Source of the DNA: Zobellia nedashkovskayae
Lineage (GTDB): Bacteria > Bacteroidota > Bacteroidia > Flavobacteriales > Flavobacteriaceae
Assembly: GCF_015330125.1 (NCBI RefSeq)
Contig: NZ_JADDXR010000002.1
Coordinates: 124,001-188,000, forward strand
Length of the DNA stretch: 64,000 nt
Direction: 5' to 3'
Shown: positions 44,601-54,632 of the stretch, one piece after another
Numbering within the stretch: position 1 is the stretch's first letter
Layout of the letters: each line of letters opens with the position of its first letter
Made by a program: the position numbers and the translations under genes
The notes under the pieces: generated by a model
Database searches by the model: none
What the model was told of the DNA's origin: nothing
What the model saw: the letters and a program-made list of their open reading frames with translations, nothing else

Positions 44601-47600
44601 TTGCATTTTTATCCTACAATACTTCGTCATTTTCAGGATTTTGTGCGAATCTGGATACTGATATGGATGGCTTTCCGGATCATTTGGACTTAGATAGTGA
44701 TGATGATGGTTGTAGCGATGCGAACGAGTTTTATAAAAGTGATACTGCCGATGGTGGCGATGGCGGAGAATATGGTACAGGAGTTCCTGTAGTTGACCCT
44801 ACTGATGGAACCGTAAATGCAGCGTCTTACAATCAGGTATTTGCTCCGGTTATTGTTCTGGGTAATACTACTGAGGAACTAGGTGGTACGGATATTAATG
44901 GTCAAGATGTAAGTTTAGGAGATACTTTTAATTATGTAATACGATTTCAAAATACCGGTGATGATGATGCAACCAATTTCACTATAAGAGATGTTTTACC
45001 TAATAATGTAACGCTGGACGACATCAATGTTGATGACGCTCCCGGAGTAACCAATATTTACAATGCAGGCACAAATACCATAGAATTTACTATTCCTGAC
45101 AATCTGGTTGAAATTGATGATCCTGAGTACAAAATTAAGATTACCGTTTCCATATCCGGTGATTGTTCTGAATTTGTTGCGGTTTGCGCTTCTCAATTAG
45201 AGAATAACGCTTTTGCTACTTACCAAGGTATTTTAAATACAAACACCTTCTCTGATGAAGATGGGAGTAATACGGCAGGTTCTTGTGTTTCCGACCTAGA
45301 AGTTGCTGCTAATAATGTTGCCGATGCCTTAATTAACTGTAACGTGGCCAGATCCGTACAGCTATGTGGTGCGGATGCCGAACTTACCGCAGGTTCTGGT
45401 TTTGAAACTTACAATTGGGCAATTGATTTAAATAATAATGGAACAATTGATTCAGGAGATACTTTATTAAACGATGGAGATCCTGACAGTGACCCAAGTA
45501 CGTTAACTATAACTACCGTAGGCAACTATATTGTTGAAAAAACAGTGAGTAATGGCTGCTCTAACCATACAGAATTAATTTCCGTAGAACGTTATGGTGA
45601 AACCCAGACCAACCCAATTATTGAATATTTTAATCAAGTAAATGGTGATAGTAATCCTGATAACAATATTCAAGGTGAAATCGTTACTTGTTCTATAGAT
45701 GGAAACTCAATGCCTAATATTTTTCTTTGTGGCACTAGTGATAGTGCATTTATACAATTAGGTATTACAGATGCACAAAGTATTACTTGGCAAAAATTAG
45801 ATGAAAGTAGTTGCAATGAAGCAACTTGTGGCGAAGTTAGCGATGACTGTGCCAATACTGATAGTAATTGGACTTGGACTCAAGAGGCTGTTTCAAATAA
45901 TTTTACCATTACCGAAAGTGGAAAATTCAGGGTGGTTATCGCCTATGAAGGTGGATGTTTTAGTAGATTCTATTTTAATGCATATCAAAATACTCTTGAT
46001 ATTCCGGAGCCCGATTCTTCTGATATTATTTGTGATACAGATGGTTCAATACGAGTTATTGATTTAGGTCCAGGATATGGATATCAATTATTTGATGTAG
46101 CGAACAACACTATTACTATTCCTTTTACTGCTGGCCAAGGTCCAAACTTTGACATTACTACTAGCGGCACTTACAAGGTTCAAATTACGCAACTTGATCC
46201 ATCAACTGGGGCTCCAATAGCCAATAGCTGTGTGTTTGAAACTGAAGATATCGGAATTCAAGAAAGAATTTTTGAAGTAACCCTTAGCAGTACCCCTGAA
46301 GATTGCGATGAACTTGGAACCGTAGGTATTCAGGCATTAAACGTTTCTCCAGAGTACAGCTATGAGCTGTTCTTTGATAACGGTAGCGGAAGTGCCGGTG
46401 CATTTGTTAAAAACAATTTGGTTTCTACAGACAACACCCACACTTTTACAGGAGTTGCCGAAGGAGACTATGTGGTTGTAACTACTACAACAGATGGCTG
46501 TAGAGATGTTGATACGATTACCGTAGCCGAAATTCCTAAATTGATATTAACTGCTGCAACCCAAGAAGATATTACCTGTACACCAGGTGTTATCAACCTA
46601 ACTCCATCAGGAGGAACAACAAACTATAAATATGCTATTTGGAGTAAAAATGGCGTCCTTAATTATACTGACGAAGCTAGTATTCCTGATGCGGATTATA
46701 CGCCTAACACAACATTTTTATTTGGTTATGAAGGCAGTCCTTCTACCTATGTTCCTAATGCTGATGGCGATTATGTCTTTGTTGTCACGGATGATAATGG
46801 TTGTTTTGGATTCTCCAATAGTGTACATATAGACGATTTAGGTACGGTAAGTATCACTGCTTCTAATTCAGAAATTACTTGCGCAGATTCATCTACTTCC
46901 GTATTAACTATCAATGCTTCGGGAGGTACCGCACCTTATCAATATAGCTTAGATGGTGGCACAACCTACCAAACTGAAAATTTCTTCAACAATATAGCTG
47001 CTGGTAATTACACGATTACCGTTATGGACTCTAGTGGTACTAGCGGAACTGGTTGTGAAGAATCTATACCATATGAGGTTGTTCAACCTTTTAGACTTAC
47101 AGCATCTCCAGCAATTATTGAAGACGCTTCTTGTGATACTTCTGGCGCTGCAATTCCAACCGCTCTAGTAAAAATACTGAATACTACTGGTGGTCAAGCT
47201 CCATATGAGTATAGTTTTGATGGCGGAAGTACTTTTGATATAATTGATCAAAAACGTTTGGCTTCTGGTACTCACCAATTGGTAGTAAAAGATGCTTTGG
47301 GATGTTCTACGGATTTAGAAATTACGGTTCCTAACATAATTGCAGACCCTAGTTTTGGTAATGATGTTACATATACTTGCGATGGTAATGGCGTTATAAC
47401 CATTACACCATCTAATACAACAGATTTCTTATACGAATACCAACTAAACGGTACCGATAATGTGCCTGTAGACAGCAATATTTTTAATGCTGTGTCTCCG
47501 GGTACACAAACTGTAACCGTTGGATATACAAGTACTATAGCAGCTAACCAAAGTACATTGTTTCTTGAGAACTTTGGAACTGGGGGTACTACTCAAATTG

Positions 47601-50600
47601 CAGAAGTTGGTCCTGGATATTGTTTTGAACCTCAAGATGGCACAGATACCGATTGTAATTTAGGCCCTGCCGGTATTTTGGTAAATGCAGAATATGCGGT
47701 AACCGATAGAGTAACCAATCCTAATATTACGTGGAGAAGCCCTAACGACCATACTGGTTTGACCGATGGTAGATTTATGGCAATAGGTGTGAGTGTCTCC
47801 GCAGGAAATAATAACATTCTTTGGTCTAGAACAGGATTAGATGTACTAGCAAATCAAGATATTACAATTTCCTTTTATGCCTATAACTTACAAGTAGATG
47901 GTACTCCTGGTCGCGAACCGGAAGTGCTTGTAGAGCTAGTTGATGCCTCTGGAACTGTTATTAACAGTATGGCAACAACTGCTATTGACAAAAATAACAA
48001 TGCAGATGACTGGCACTTAAGAGAGGTAACCTTTAACCCTGGGGCAAATACGGTTGCTGGTGTTTTATTACGTACCAATCTAGATAGCGATGACGGAAAC
48101 TTCTTGGTTTTAGATGATATTCAGGCAATCCAAACTCCTGAAATATGTGAAAAAACACAAGATGTTACAGTTGTTGTAGAATCTGGTAAAACTTTTGAAC
48201 TAGCAATTTTGGGAAGTACAGACCCTACTTGTAACGGTTCAGATAATGGTAATATTCGTTTTGAAGTAACTAATTTTGATTCTGCTTTTGGATATCAATA
48301 TTCTATTGACGGAGGTACTACTTGGGTAACGGAGACAACTTCTCCAATAACTACCTCTTCTACCCTTGCCGATGGTACATACAATGTAATGGTCGAAAAA
48401 ATAGACGACAATACGTGCACTGATACCTCAGCTACTACTGTTACCCTAACTTCTCCAAACGTATTAACAGCAAGTTTACAACAGAAAGCTGAATTTACGT
48501 GTTTTAATACCGGTGCTACATTGGAAGCAACAGCTACTGGAGGTACTCCTGGTTATGAATATCAGTTAGAATTAACTGATGGAACAGTAATTAGGCCTTT
48601 TAGTAATTCGTTACAATTCCTAAATGTGCCACAAGGAGACTACTATGTAAGAATTAGCGATTTAAATAACTGTGAAACTTTGTCTTCTACGACAGTTTCC
48701 ATTGCCCAACCAAATACGGTAAGTTTTGATTTAACCGCTACACAATGTTATGACGGACTTAGCAATGGAACAGTAACTGCAACCGTAACTGACGGAAATG
48801 GAAATTATTCATTTAGAATAAATAGTGGAGCATGGCAAACCCCTACTCCTATTACAGGTTTAGCATATACTTTTAATAACTTATCAGAAGGAACTTTTGA
48901 TGTTGAAGTAACTGATCAATATGGTTGTATTTCTACCATACAATCAATTACTATTGCTCCAACAATTACACTTAGTGTGGTTCCAACAAATGCTAGTGTT
49001 TGTGCGGATGGTACTTTAACAGCAACGGCATCTGGTGGTGACGGTAATTTTGTATATGCCTTTATTCCTTCAGGTAATACAGTTGTAGACAGTGATTTCA
49101 TTGCTTCTAACACTACCTCTATTGCTTTAGCTAATATTGGAGATTACGATATTTATGTAAGGGATCAAGCAAACGGTACCGATGCATGCCAAACTATGGT
49201 AACGGAGACCATTGCCGCTAATCCAGTTTTAGCAATGACCGCTGTACCAACAGACCCTGACTGTCATGATGGTACTGGTAGTATTGCAGTGAATATTAGT
49301 GACGGATTATCTCCTTTCGATTATCGTTTGGTAGATATGACCAACGGAACTCCGGATCAAGTTCAAACTAATGTTACGGGTAACACCAAAACCTATTACA
49401 ACTTGGCACCAGGCACCTATGACGTAATTGTTACAGATGATGCTGGATGTTCAGAAAATGAAACAGTAGTCATAAATCAACCAGCTGAATTAACTGCCGA
49501 TATAGTTTTAGCCTATGCTAGCGATTGTACAGGTGGAGTAGCCGACTTTGGCTTCGATTTTACAAGTGTTACAACTGGACTGGTTGGTACAATTGAATAT
49601 AGTGCTGATGGTGGTACTACTTGGGTATCATCTCCGGTATTTAGAGGATATACTTCCGGCGATGAAGTTTATCCTTCTCTTCGTACAGTAGATATTAGTA
49701 GCAATTTAATTTGTCAGACAGATCTTCCTAGAGAGATTATACCTTATCCTTTAGATGATTTAGATATAACTACTTCTTCCGTAGTTGAAAACTGTGATGA
49801 ACTAAAAGTGGAAGTACAAGGTGGTGAGGGAATACCTGGATATGAATATGCATATTCTAATGACCCTTCAAATTTTGATGCTACAACAGCTACATGGCAT
49901 GTTGGTGGTAGCACTCATCTTGATGGTACTGCTGTTACGCCAGGGCATGGTAGTTATGAATTCACGAACTTAATTCCAGGTAGAACTTATGTGTTCTACG
50001 TGAGGGACAGCAATACGCCTAGTTGTACAAGACAAAGTACTGTAAATGTAAATGAGATTGCAGGTGGTCTACCTATGGTCATCACTGCAGATATTACCCC
50101 GTCTTGTAGCACTTCAAATAATGGTGCCATTACATATACAATTGTAGATGAAGATGGTATTACCGAGCCAAATATGGAATGGTTCTTATATGATGTTAAT
50201 GGCGTGCTTATTAGAGATAGTGCAGGTACGGTTGTATATAGCAATACGATAACAATCACCAATCTAGCACCAGACGAATATTACATAGAAGTAAGACAAA
50301 TAGATGGTGGTGGTGCACAACAATGTATCAGCGCCAGTGAAAACGAAATCTTAGATGAGTTAGAAATCATCACAGGAGACACAAGTTCAATTCAGGATAT
50401 ATCTTGTGAAAACCCTGGCTTAATCAAAATAGATAATGTTCAAGGTGGTGGAGGTACTTATTTCTATACCATTACCGGTCCTAGTCCTTTTACTACTATA
50501 ACAACGACAAGTGACAACCCTATTGAAATAGCAGCAAATTCTCCTGCCGGCACATATACTGTTACCGTAGAAGATCAATATGGTTGTTCTTACAATCTAA

Positions 50601-53600
50601 TTGATGTTTCAATGAATTTTATGGCCGCACCAAGTATTACGGATGTGGTGATAGCTAATTGCGACACCAATGCATCTGTTACCATTAATGCAACTGGTAC
50701 AGGTACAATTCTATATTCTTTAGATGGCGGAAGTACATATCAAAACAATGGAGGTGTTTACAATACTGTTCCTGCGGGTAACTATGATGTATTCATAAAA
50801 GATGCTTCTGGTTGTATAGACACTTTAAATATAGACGTACACCCTACTCTACAAGCTTCGGCAAGTTTAGATAAACAATTAGGTTGTGATGCTGGCTTTG
50901 AAGCAGAAATAGCAATAGAAGGTCTTGCAGGTTCAGGAAATTATGAATTTGAAATCTTAGATAGCGCCTCAGCTAATGTAGTTACACGTCAAACCTTAAC
51001 AGGTGGTGCAATGAACGTAGCAGTAAGTGTTCCGGATAACACTATAGATACAGATTACACAGTTAACGTTTATGACATAGGAACCGCTTTACCAAATTGT
51101 AGTAGGACTTTTACTGTGAAAATTCCGGCAGCAATACGACCAGATTTTACAGCTAACCCTACAGATGTAAGTTGTTCTGGAGCAAATGATGGTAGTATAG
51201 AATTGGTTCAAACCAACAATGGTAATAATCCATTAACCTATACATTAACGCCAATGCCTGCTGGTGCATCTTGGGATGCTACCACCCAATCATACATAAA
51301 CCTACCCGGTGGCACGTATGATGTGGAAGCTAGAGGCCCTAACAACTGTCCAACAGTAAAATCTGTAATAGTAAATGAAAACGCGCTTATTACTTTTGCC
51401 TTACCAGTTGTAGACCAATTTGGTTGTACTAGTGATAATAATACCAACAACGCAACCATCACTATTGATTTGAGTAGTATTTCTAACGGAAGTGGTACTT
51501 ATAATCGTTTTGAATTCATAGATGATGCTACTTCTAATGTACTCCAAAATAGCAGTAGTTTAGTTTATGAGTATACAGATGTTGCGGGTGGCAATGTTAT
51601 TGTTCGCGTATATGATGATGAAGGTTGTTCAGTTGAACAAACGGTTACAGTAAATGCTTATGATGCTTTAGTTGATGCTACAGTTGTAGTAACACGCGAA
51701 ATTGATTGTGTTAATAGTGGTGAAGATTTAAGAATAGACGTAACTAGCTCTATTACTAATTCTACTACTGACCTTAGCAACTATGAATTCAGAATCTTGC
51801 CTTCCTCTACCTACCAAGCATCTAATGAATTCTTGAATAGATTAGAAGGTAATTATACCATAGGTATAAGAAATATTACCACGGGTTGTGAAATTATAAG
51901 AAGCCATACCGTAGAAGATCCAAATACATTTAATGTAGTGGTAGATAAATTATCTGATGTTGTTTGTCACGGAACTGATGGAAGTATTCAAATTACTTTT
52001 ACCGATGCTACTTATACTGGTAATTTTGATTGGGAAGTTTTAAATGCCGATGGCACAGCAACAACCCGAACGGATGACGAAGGTATTTTTAATGGTACAG
52101 GCACAACCGCATCTATTCCAGTAGCTGCGGGTAATTATATTGTTAGAGTTGCACAAGTTGGTTTCCCAGAATGTAGCCAAGAACGTGCAATTACTATCAC
52201 AACGCCAAGCGCACCAATTACTTTGGCTACTATAGAAACTAAGGATGTTGGTTGTTCCAATGATATGGGTAGTGCTAATATTACACCTAACGGTGGTGAA
52301 GCGCCTTATGATATTATATTAACCCACGTTCCTTCTGGCACAACTTACCCAGCCAATCAAGTAAATAGTTACTTGTTCAGAGGTTTACGCGATGGACAGT
52401 ATTCTGTTGAAGTAACAGATAACTTAGGTTGTACGGTACCTTTTAACAATGCATTTGTATTGTCTCCACCAGAGCCAATAGTCGCAAGTATTCTATCAAT
52501 TGTAGAATTAGTTTGCGAAGGTGGTACCGATGCAGAAATAACTGCAGAATTTACACCAAGAACTATTAGCAACCCTACACCAAGTTATAGATATATTCTT
52601 AAAACTTATGACAGTGACGCTCCAGGTGCCAATCTGTTACAGACTTCAAACTCTCAAACTACAGCTACCTTTAGCAACTTAAGATCTGGTTTCTATAGCG
52701 TTACTATTTTAGACGATTTAAATTGTTCTGACGAAACCAATATTGTAGAAATTGTTGAACCTACCGAAGTAGAAGGTTCAATAGTAACTGCACAACGGTT
52801 GAGCTGTTTGTCCGATGCAGAGCTATTGTTAACCGCTTCTGGCGGTACGGGCCCATACGCGTGGAACACCACTGGTATTCCTCCGTTCAACAACATGAAC
52901 GAAACTAGTGGACCAAACACCCATTTGTTTACTGGTATTTCAGCAGGTAATTATCAATATTATATACAGGATAGTGAAGGTTGTATTTCTATACTCACGA
53001 ACAGTATTACTATTAATCCAATTACCCCATTAGCGATAACATTGGATAATGCTAATCCAACGATTAATTGTAATGGTGATAATTCTGGAGTTATTAATGC
53101 AGAAGCTGCAGGAGGATTAGGTGATTACCAATATGCTTTGTTCTCAGATTCAGGTTTAACCAACGAAGTAAGTCCGAATCAACCAACAGGTTTATTTACA
53201 GATTTATTGGCAGGTACTTATTTTGTTAGAGTTCAAAGTGATGATTGTGAAATAACATCTTCGGCAATAACAATTACCCAGCCAGACCCTCTTCTAATAG
53301 ATACCGGTAACACCATTTTTAATGATGTAACCTGTAACGGAGCTGATGATGGTAGCATTACGGTAAATATGCTTGGAGGAACTGGTATTTATCAATATGC
53401 CATCTCTCCAAATTTGGATAGATTTAGTGATGACAATACTTTTGACGAGCTTGCTCCAGGAGATTACACCATAATCGCACAAGATTCTAACGGATGCTTT
53501 GAACTTTTTGAAGCTACCATAGAAGAACCTGAAGTATTAGAAGTATCCGCTATAGCTACACCAGAAATTTGTGTTGGCGAAGAAGATGGTACTATTGAAT

Positions 53601-54493
53601 TAACTATTACCGGTGGTACTGCCCCATATAGTACTCGCCTGTTAGATGAATCTAATTTTGTTCTAGATAGAACCAGTTTTGCGAATATGGCCGCTGGGTT
53701 GTACATTATATATATTGAAGATGCGCAAGGTTGTGAGGAGACTATTACGGTAACTGTTGATCCGGGGGTTAACCTTGGAGCTCAGGTAGAGCCTGTCTAT
53801 GGTTGTAATGGAAACACTCCTAACAATTATGTGAACATTGTACTTGATGATTTAAGTATTGAAAACGATGTACTTTTTGGACTGGATACAACGGACCCGT
53901 CTGAAATGCAGCTGAACCCGTTCTTCCGTGATATTGCCCCTGGTACACATTACATTGCTATTTCTCATGAAAATGGATGTATGACAACCTACAGTTTTGA
54001 AATAGAAGCTTTTGACCCATTAACCTTAACGGTGTCAGAAACTAATATTAATGAAATTACTGCAGTGGCAGGTGGCGGTAGAGAAAACTACACCTACTAT
54101 TTTGGTGATACGAACAATGGCACCGACAATGTATTTTACATCACCAAAACGGATACCTATTTGGTTAGAGTTGTTGATGAAAATGGTTGTGAATTTACAG
54201 AAAGTATTTTCATGGAATTCATTGATATAGAGATTCCAAATTTCTTTACACCAAATGGCGATGGAGCAAATGACATCTGGAAACCAAAGAACATAGAAAT
54301 CTATCCAGACATCTTCATTAGCATTTATGATAGGTACGGCCGTACAGTTTATAAGTTCAGAGATAATGAAGACGGTTGGGGTGGATTCTATCAAAAATCA
54401 GAATTGCCTTCAGGTGATTACTGGTATGTAATTAAATTGAATGGTGAAGCAGACACAAGAGAGTTTGTTGGACATTTCACCTTATATAGATAA
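41648..54493 (+). CDS. SprB-like giant gliding/adhesion protein with type B T9SS sorting domain
   Basis: This is a protein of about 4281 residues from the ATG at 41648 (an in-frame TTG lies 30 bp earlier). Order: a signal peptide to about residue 27 ('FSTISGFSQ'); an IgGFc-binding-protein N-terminal-like domain (28-480); an Ig-like piece; a DUF11 domain (about 555-675); TSP3-like calcium motifs ('DFDNDGVVDSVDLDDDNDG') flanking a jelly-roll-like segment (705-1000); a second DUF11 (about 1065-1215); then roughly thirty SprB-type repeats (about 1630-4190) of the form Cys-x-Gly-x-x-Asp-Gly ... Gly-Gly-x-x-Pro-Tyr-x-Tyr-Ser. The end 'IPNFFTPNGDGANDIWKPKN' and 'ISIYDRYGRTVY' is the gliding-type CTD. 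SprB of F. johnsoniae (about 6500 residues) is the model: a mobile surface filament for gliding. Confidence 0.94.
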   Translation: MINLFKPYFKAIVFFLIAFSTISGFSQLSDLHYLPPMKQGQNNQGIQFQAVHLSTPETTAFTINVYQGTNTTPLQTFSIDNLNPVAWNLANGDNNITLVDNNNTGVVLTNSGLRFEAPSGEKFYVNYRGKSGAQAASLTAKGRQALGTNFKWGGVPNKGSQISKSNTLGIMATEDNTTVTLSGYDPGCEFRVGANRAGITANSYTVTLDRNESFVFETYIGTAPTQAHEDGWIGASIVATNDIVISNGSINFGSQDGASHRDAGIDQPVPVNKLGKDYVFIRGNGNANGLTEFPLIIATADNTQIFVGGNTTPLATIDDGEYFKIPSTYYSSNSAGANMFVQTSKDVYAYQSLAGSTAAYTQGLNFVAPVNCLLPDIMDNIPDIKNVAGSIMTGGLTITASVTTPDANIKVFQDGVEVSKPASDSVTGTDKWKTFFIPNLDGDISVTSTGPMAIGFFGYNGAQGVAGYFSGFDTVPEVRLEINGGTVGDCFAGSSIFEASDDNFDAYQWYFDGVLIPGANSFDYAATIAGDYFVRGTKGPCTYDSQSITVFYCEPDVLIEKTVDKPEINEGETATFTIRAENKYFRDITNLQITDNIPAGLTLVNANTITGSWNGTVWNIGTLEPGDIVFLELEVRGDEIDILPLLNLVNTATNSQDQTDANTTRDEPSARIIVHNDFDNDGVVDSVDLDDDNDGVLDAVEQMCIISNDVAFSSPSSTVLGGSAVTEVFTNFNGFWRSSTSSKNPVLPNLSHELLAFTSGGTTFSTGVADNDVYDSNGNGLIDGIDSNNDGIADISATESNWMALTPSNNIYSEATFETSLNDGNVDNALGLTVVNDPTTDLLNPLLTHGQNGLDLGTGIVNIGDTWVYEIDPIVATNVGDGMPDILLTQVADPNGVGHIVSFYDATGAPLGNAVRVQASSGGALASVVGSYRLDIYNANGSVFFHNTTRDYRLATVELSEFNIPTASLSDVAYLRLELGSNADVAFLSYNTSSFSGFCANLDTDMDGFPDHLDLDSDDDGCSDANEFYKSDTADGGDGGEYGTGVPVVDPTDGTVNAASYNQVFAPVIVLGNTTEELGGTDINGQDVSLGDTFNYVIRFQNTGDDDATNFTIRDVLPNNVTLDDINVDDAPGVTNIYNAGTNTIEFTIPDNLVEIDDPEYKIKITVSISGDCSEFVAVCASQLENNAFATYQGILNTNTFSDEDGSNTAGSCVSDLEVAANNVADALINCNVARSVQLCGADAELTAGSGFETYNWAIDLNNNGTIDSGDTLLNDGDPDSDPSTLTITTVGNYIVEKTVSNGCSNHTELISVERYGETQTNPIIEYFNQVNGDSNPDNNIQGEIVTCSIDGNSMPNIFLCGTSDSAFIQLGITDAQSITWQKLDESSCNEATCGEVSDDCANTDSNWTWTQEAVSNNFTITESGKFRVVIAYEGGCFSRFYFNAYQNTLDIPEPDSSDIICDTDGSIRVIDLGPGYGYQLFDVANNTITIPFTAGQGPNFDITTSGTYKVQITQLDPSTGAPIANSCVFETEDIGIQERIFEVTLSSTPEDCDELGTVGIQALNVSPEYSYELFFDNGSGSAGAFVKNNLVSTDNTHTFTGVAEGDYVVVTTTTDGCRDVDTITVAEIPKLILTAATQEDITCTPGVINLTPSGGTTNYKYAIWSKNGVLNYTDEASIPDADYTPNTTFLFGYEGSPSTYVPNADGDYVFVVTDDNGCFGFSNSVHIDDLGTVSITASNSEITCADSSTSVLTINASGGTAPYQYSLDGGTTYQTENFFNNIAAGNYTITVMDSSGTSGTGCEESIPYEVVQPFRLTASPAIIEDASCDTSGAAIPTALVKILNTTGGQAPYEYSFDGGSTFDIIDQKRLASGTHQLVVKDALGCSTDLEITVPNIIADPSFGNDVTYTCDGNGVITITPSNTTDFLYEYQLNGTDNVPVDSNIFNAVSPGTQTVTVGYTSTIAANQSTLFLENFGTGGTTQIAEVGPGYCFEPQDGTDTDCNLGPAGILVNAEYAVTDRVTNPNITWRSPNDHTGLTDGRFMAIGVSVSAGNNNILWSRTGLDVLANQDITISFYAYNLQVDGTPGREPEVLVELVDASGTVINSMATTAIDKNNNADDWHLREVTFNPGANTVAGVLLRTNLDSDDGNFLVLDDIQAIQTPEICEKTQDVTVVVESGKTFELAILGSTDPTCNGSDNGNIRFEVTNFDSAFGYQYSIDGGTTWVTETTSPITTSSTLADGTYNVMVEKIDDNTCTDTSATTVTLTSPNVLTASLQQKAEFTCFNTGATLEATATGGTPGYEYQLELTDGTVIRPFSNSLQFLNVPQGDYYVRISDLNNCETLSSTTVSIAQPNTVSFDLTATQCYDGLSNGTVTATVTDGNGNYSFRINSGAWQTPTPITGLAYTFNNLSEGTFDVEVTDQYGCISTIQSITIAPTITLSVVPTNASVCADGTLTATASGGDGNFVYAFIPSGNTVVDSDFIASNTTSIALANIGDYDIYVRDQANGTDACQTMVTETIAANPVLAMTAVPTDPDCHDGTGSIAVNISDGLSPFDYRLVDMTNGTPDQVQTNVTGNTKTYYNLAPGTYDVIVTDDAGCSENETVVINQPAELTADIVLAYASDCTGGVADFGFDFTSVTTGLVGTIEYSADGGTTWVSSPVFRGYTSGDEVYPSLRTVDISSNLICQTDLPREIIPYPLDDLDITTSSVVENCDELKVEVQGGEGIPGYEYAYSNDPSNFDATTATWHVGGSTHLDGTAVTPGHGSYEFTNLIPGRTYVFYVRDSNTPSCTRQSTVNVNEIAGGLPMVITADITPSCSTSNNGAITYTIVDEDGITEPNMEWFLYDVNGVLIRDSAGTVVYSNTITITNLAPDEYYIEVRQIDGGGAQQCISASENEILDELEIITGDTSSIQDISCENPGLIKIDNVQGGGGTYFYTITGPSPFTTITTTSDNPIEIAANSPAGTYTVTVEDQYGCSYNLIDVSMNFMAAPSITDVVIANCDTNASVTINATGTGTILYSLDGGSTYQNNGGVYNTVPAGNYDVFIKDASGCIDTLNIDVHPTLQASASLDKQLGCDAGFEAEIAIEGLAGSGNYEFEILDSASANVVTRQTLTGGAMNVAVSVPDNTIDTDYTVNVYDIGTALPNCSRTFTVKIPAAIRPDFTANPTDVSCSGANDGSIELVQTNNGNNPLTYTLTPMPAGASWDATTQSYINLPGGTYDVEARGPNNCPTVKSVIVNENALITFALPVVDQFGCTSDNNTNNATITIDLSSISNGSGTYNRFEFIDDATSNVLQNSSSLVYEYTDVAGGNVIVRVYDDEGCSVEQTVTVNAYDALVDATVVVTREIDCVNSGEDLRIDVTSSITNSTTDLSNYEFRILPSSTYQASNEFLNRLEGNYTIGIRNITTGCEIIRSHTVEDPNTFNVVVDKLSDVVCHGTDGSIQITFTDATYTGNFDWEVLNADGTATTRTDDEGIFNGTGTTASIPVAAGNYIVRVAQVGFPECSQERAITITTPSAPITLATIETKDVGCSNDMGSANITPNGGEAPYDIILTHVPSGTTYPANQVNSYLFRGLRDGQYSVEVTDNLGCTVPFNNAFVLSPPEPIVASILSIVELVCEGGTDAEITAEFTPRTISNPTPSYRYILKTYDSDAPGANLLQTSNSQTTATFSNLRSGFYSVTILDDLNCSDETNIVEIVEPTEVEGSIVTAQRLSCLSDAELLLTASGGTGPYAWNTTGIPPFNNMNETSGPNTHLFTGISAGNYQYYIQDSEGCISILTNSITINPITPLAITLDNANPTINCNGDNSGVINAEAAGGLGDYQYALFSDSGLTNEVSPNQPTGLFTDLLAGTYFVRVQSDDCEITSSAITITQPDPLLIDTGNTIFNDVTCNGADDGSITVNMLGGTGIYQYAISPNLDRFSDDNTFDELAPGDYTIIAQDSNGCFELFEATIEEPEVLEVSAIATPEICVGEEDGTIELTITGGTAPYSTRLLDESNFVLDRTSFANMAAGLYIIYIEDAQGCEETITVTVDPGVNLGAQVEPVYGCNGNTPNNYVNIVLDDLSIENDVLFGLDTTDPSEMQLNPFFRDIAPGTHYIAISHENGCMTTYSFEIEAFDPLTLTVSETNINEITAVAGGGRENYTYYFGDTNNGTDNVFYITKTDTYLVRVVDENGCEFTESIFMEFIDIEIPNFFTPNGDGANDIWKPKNIEIYPDIFISIYDRYGRTVYKFRDNEDGWGGFYQKSELPSGDYWYVIKLNGEADTREFVGHFTLYR
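46530..54220 (+). repeat. Array of SprB-type repeats (protein level)
   Basis: About thirty diverged units of 70-110 residues share a Cys-rich start, 'GGxxPYxYSxDGG' and a 'GxYxVxVxDxxGC' end. They are diverged at DNA level, unlike the repeats at 29425-33870, so they are old. The array is interrupted once by a jelly-roll-like segment (about 47520-48180). Confidence 0.85.
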
Positions 54494-54535
54494 GTAAATT
54501 AATAGAGGTGGCTAATTCAGTTACCTCTATTTTAC
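54494..54535 (+). terminator. Hairpin terminator after the SprB-like gene
   Basis: A 9-bp stem (54501-54509 with 54523-54531), extended by outer GTAAA/TTTAC pairing, begins right after the stop codon. It separates the giant gene from its N-terminal paralogue. Confidence 0.65.
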
Positions 54536-54632
54536 GGACAAAAACCACTTAATACTAGAGTTTTACAACTTATAGTTGTGCTTTTAGTAATGTTTGAGTT
54601 TCTTAGGTACCTAATGACCACCTAAACTTACA

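Noticed and set aside
54603..54614. TTAGGTACCTAA palindrome as a specific operator
   Set aside because: A 12-bp palindrome in A/T-rich DNA can occur by chance and no second copy was noticed upstream of the related giant gene; kept only as a remark.
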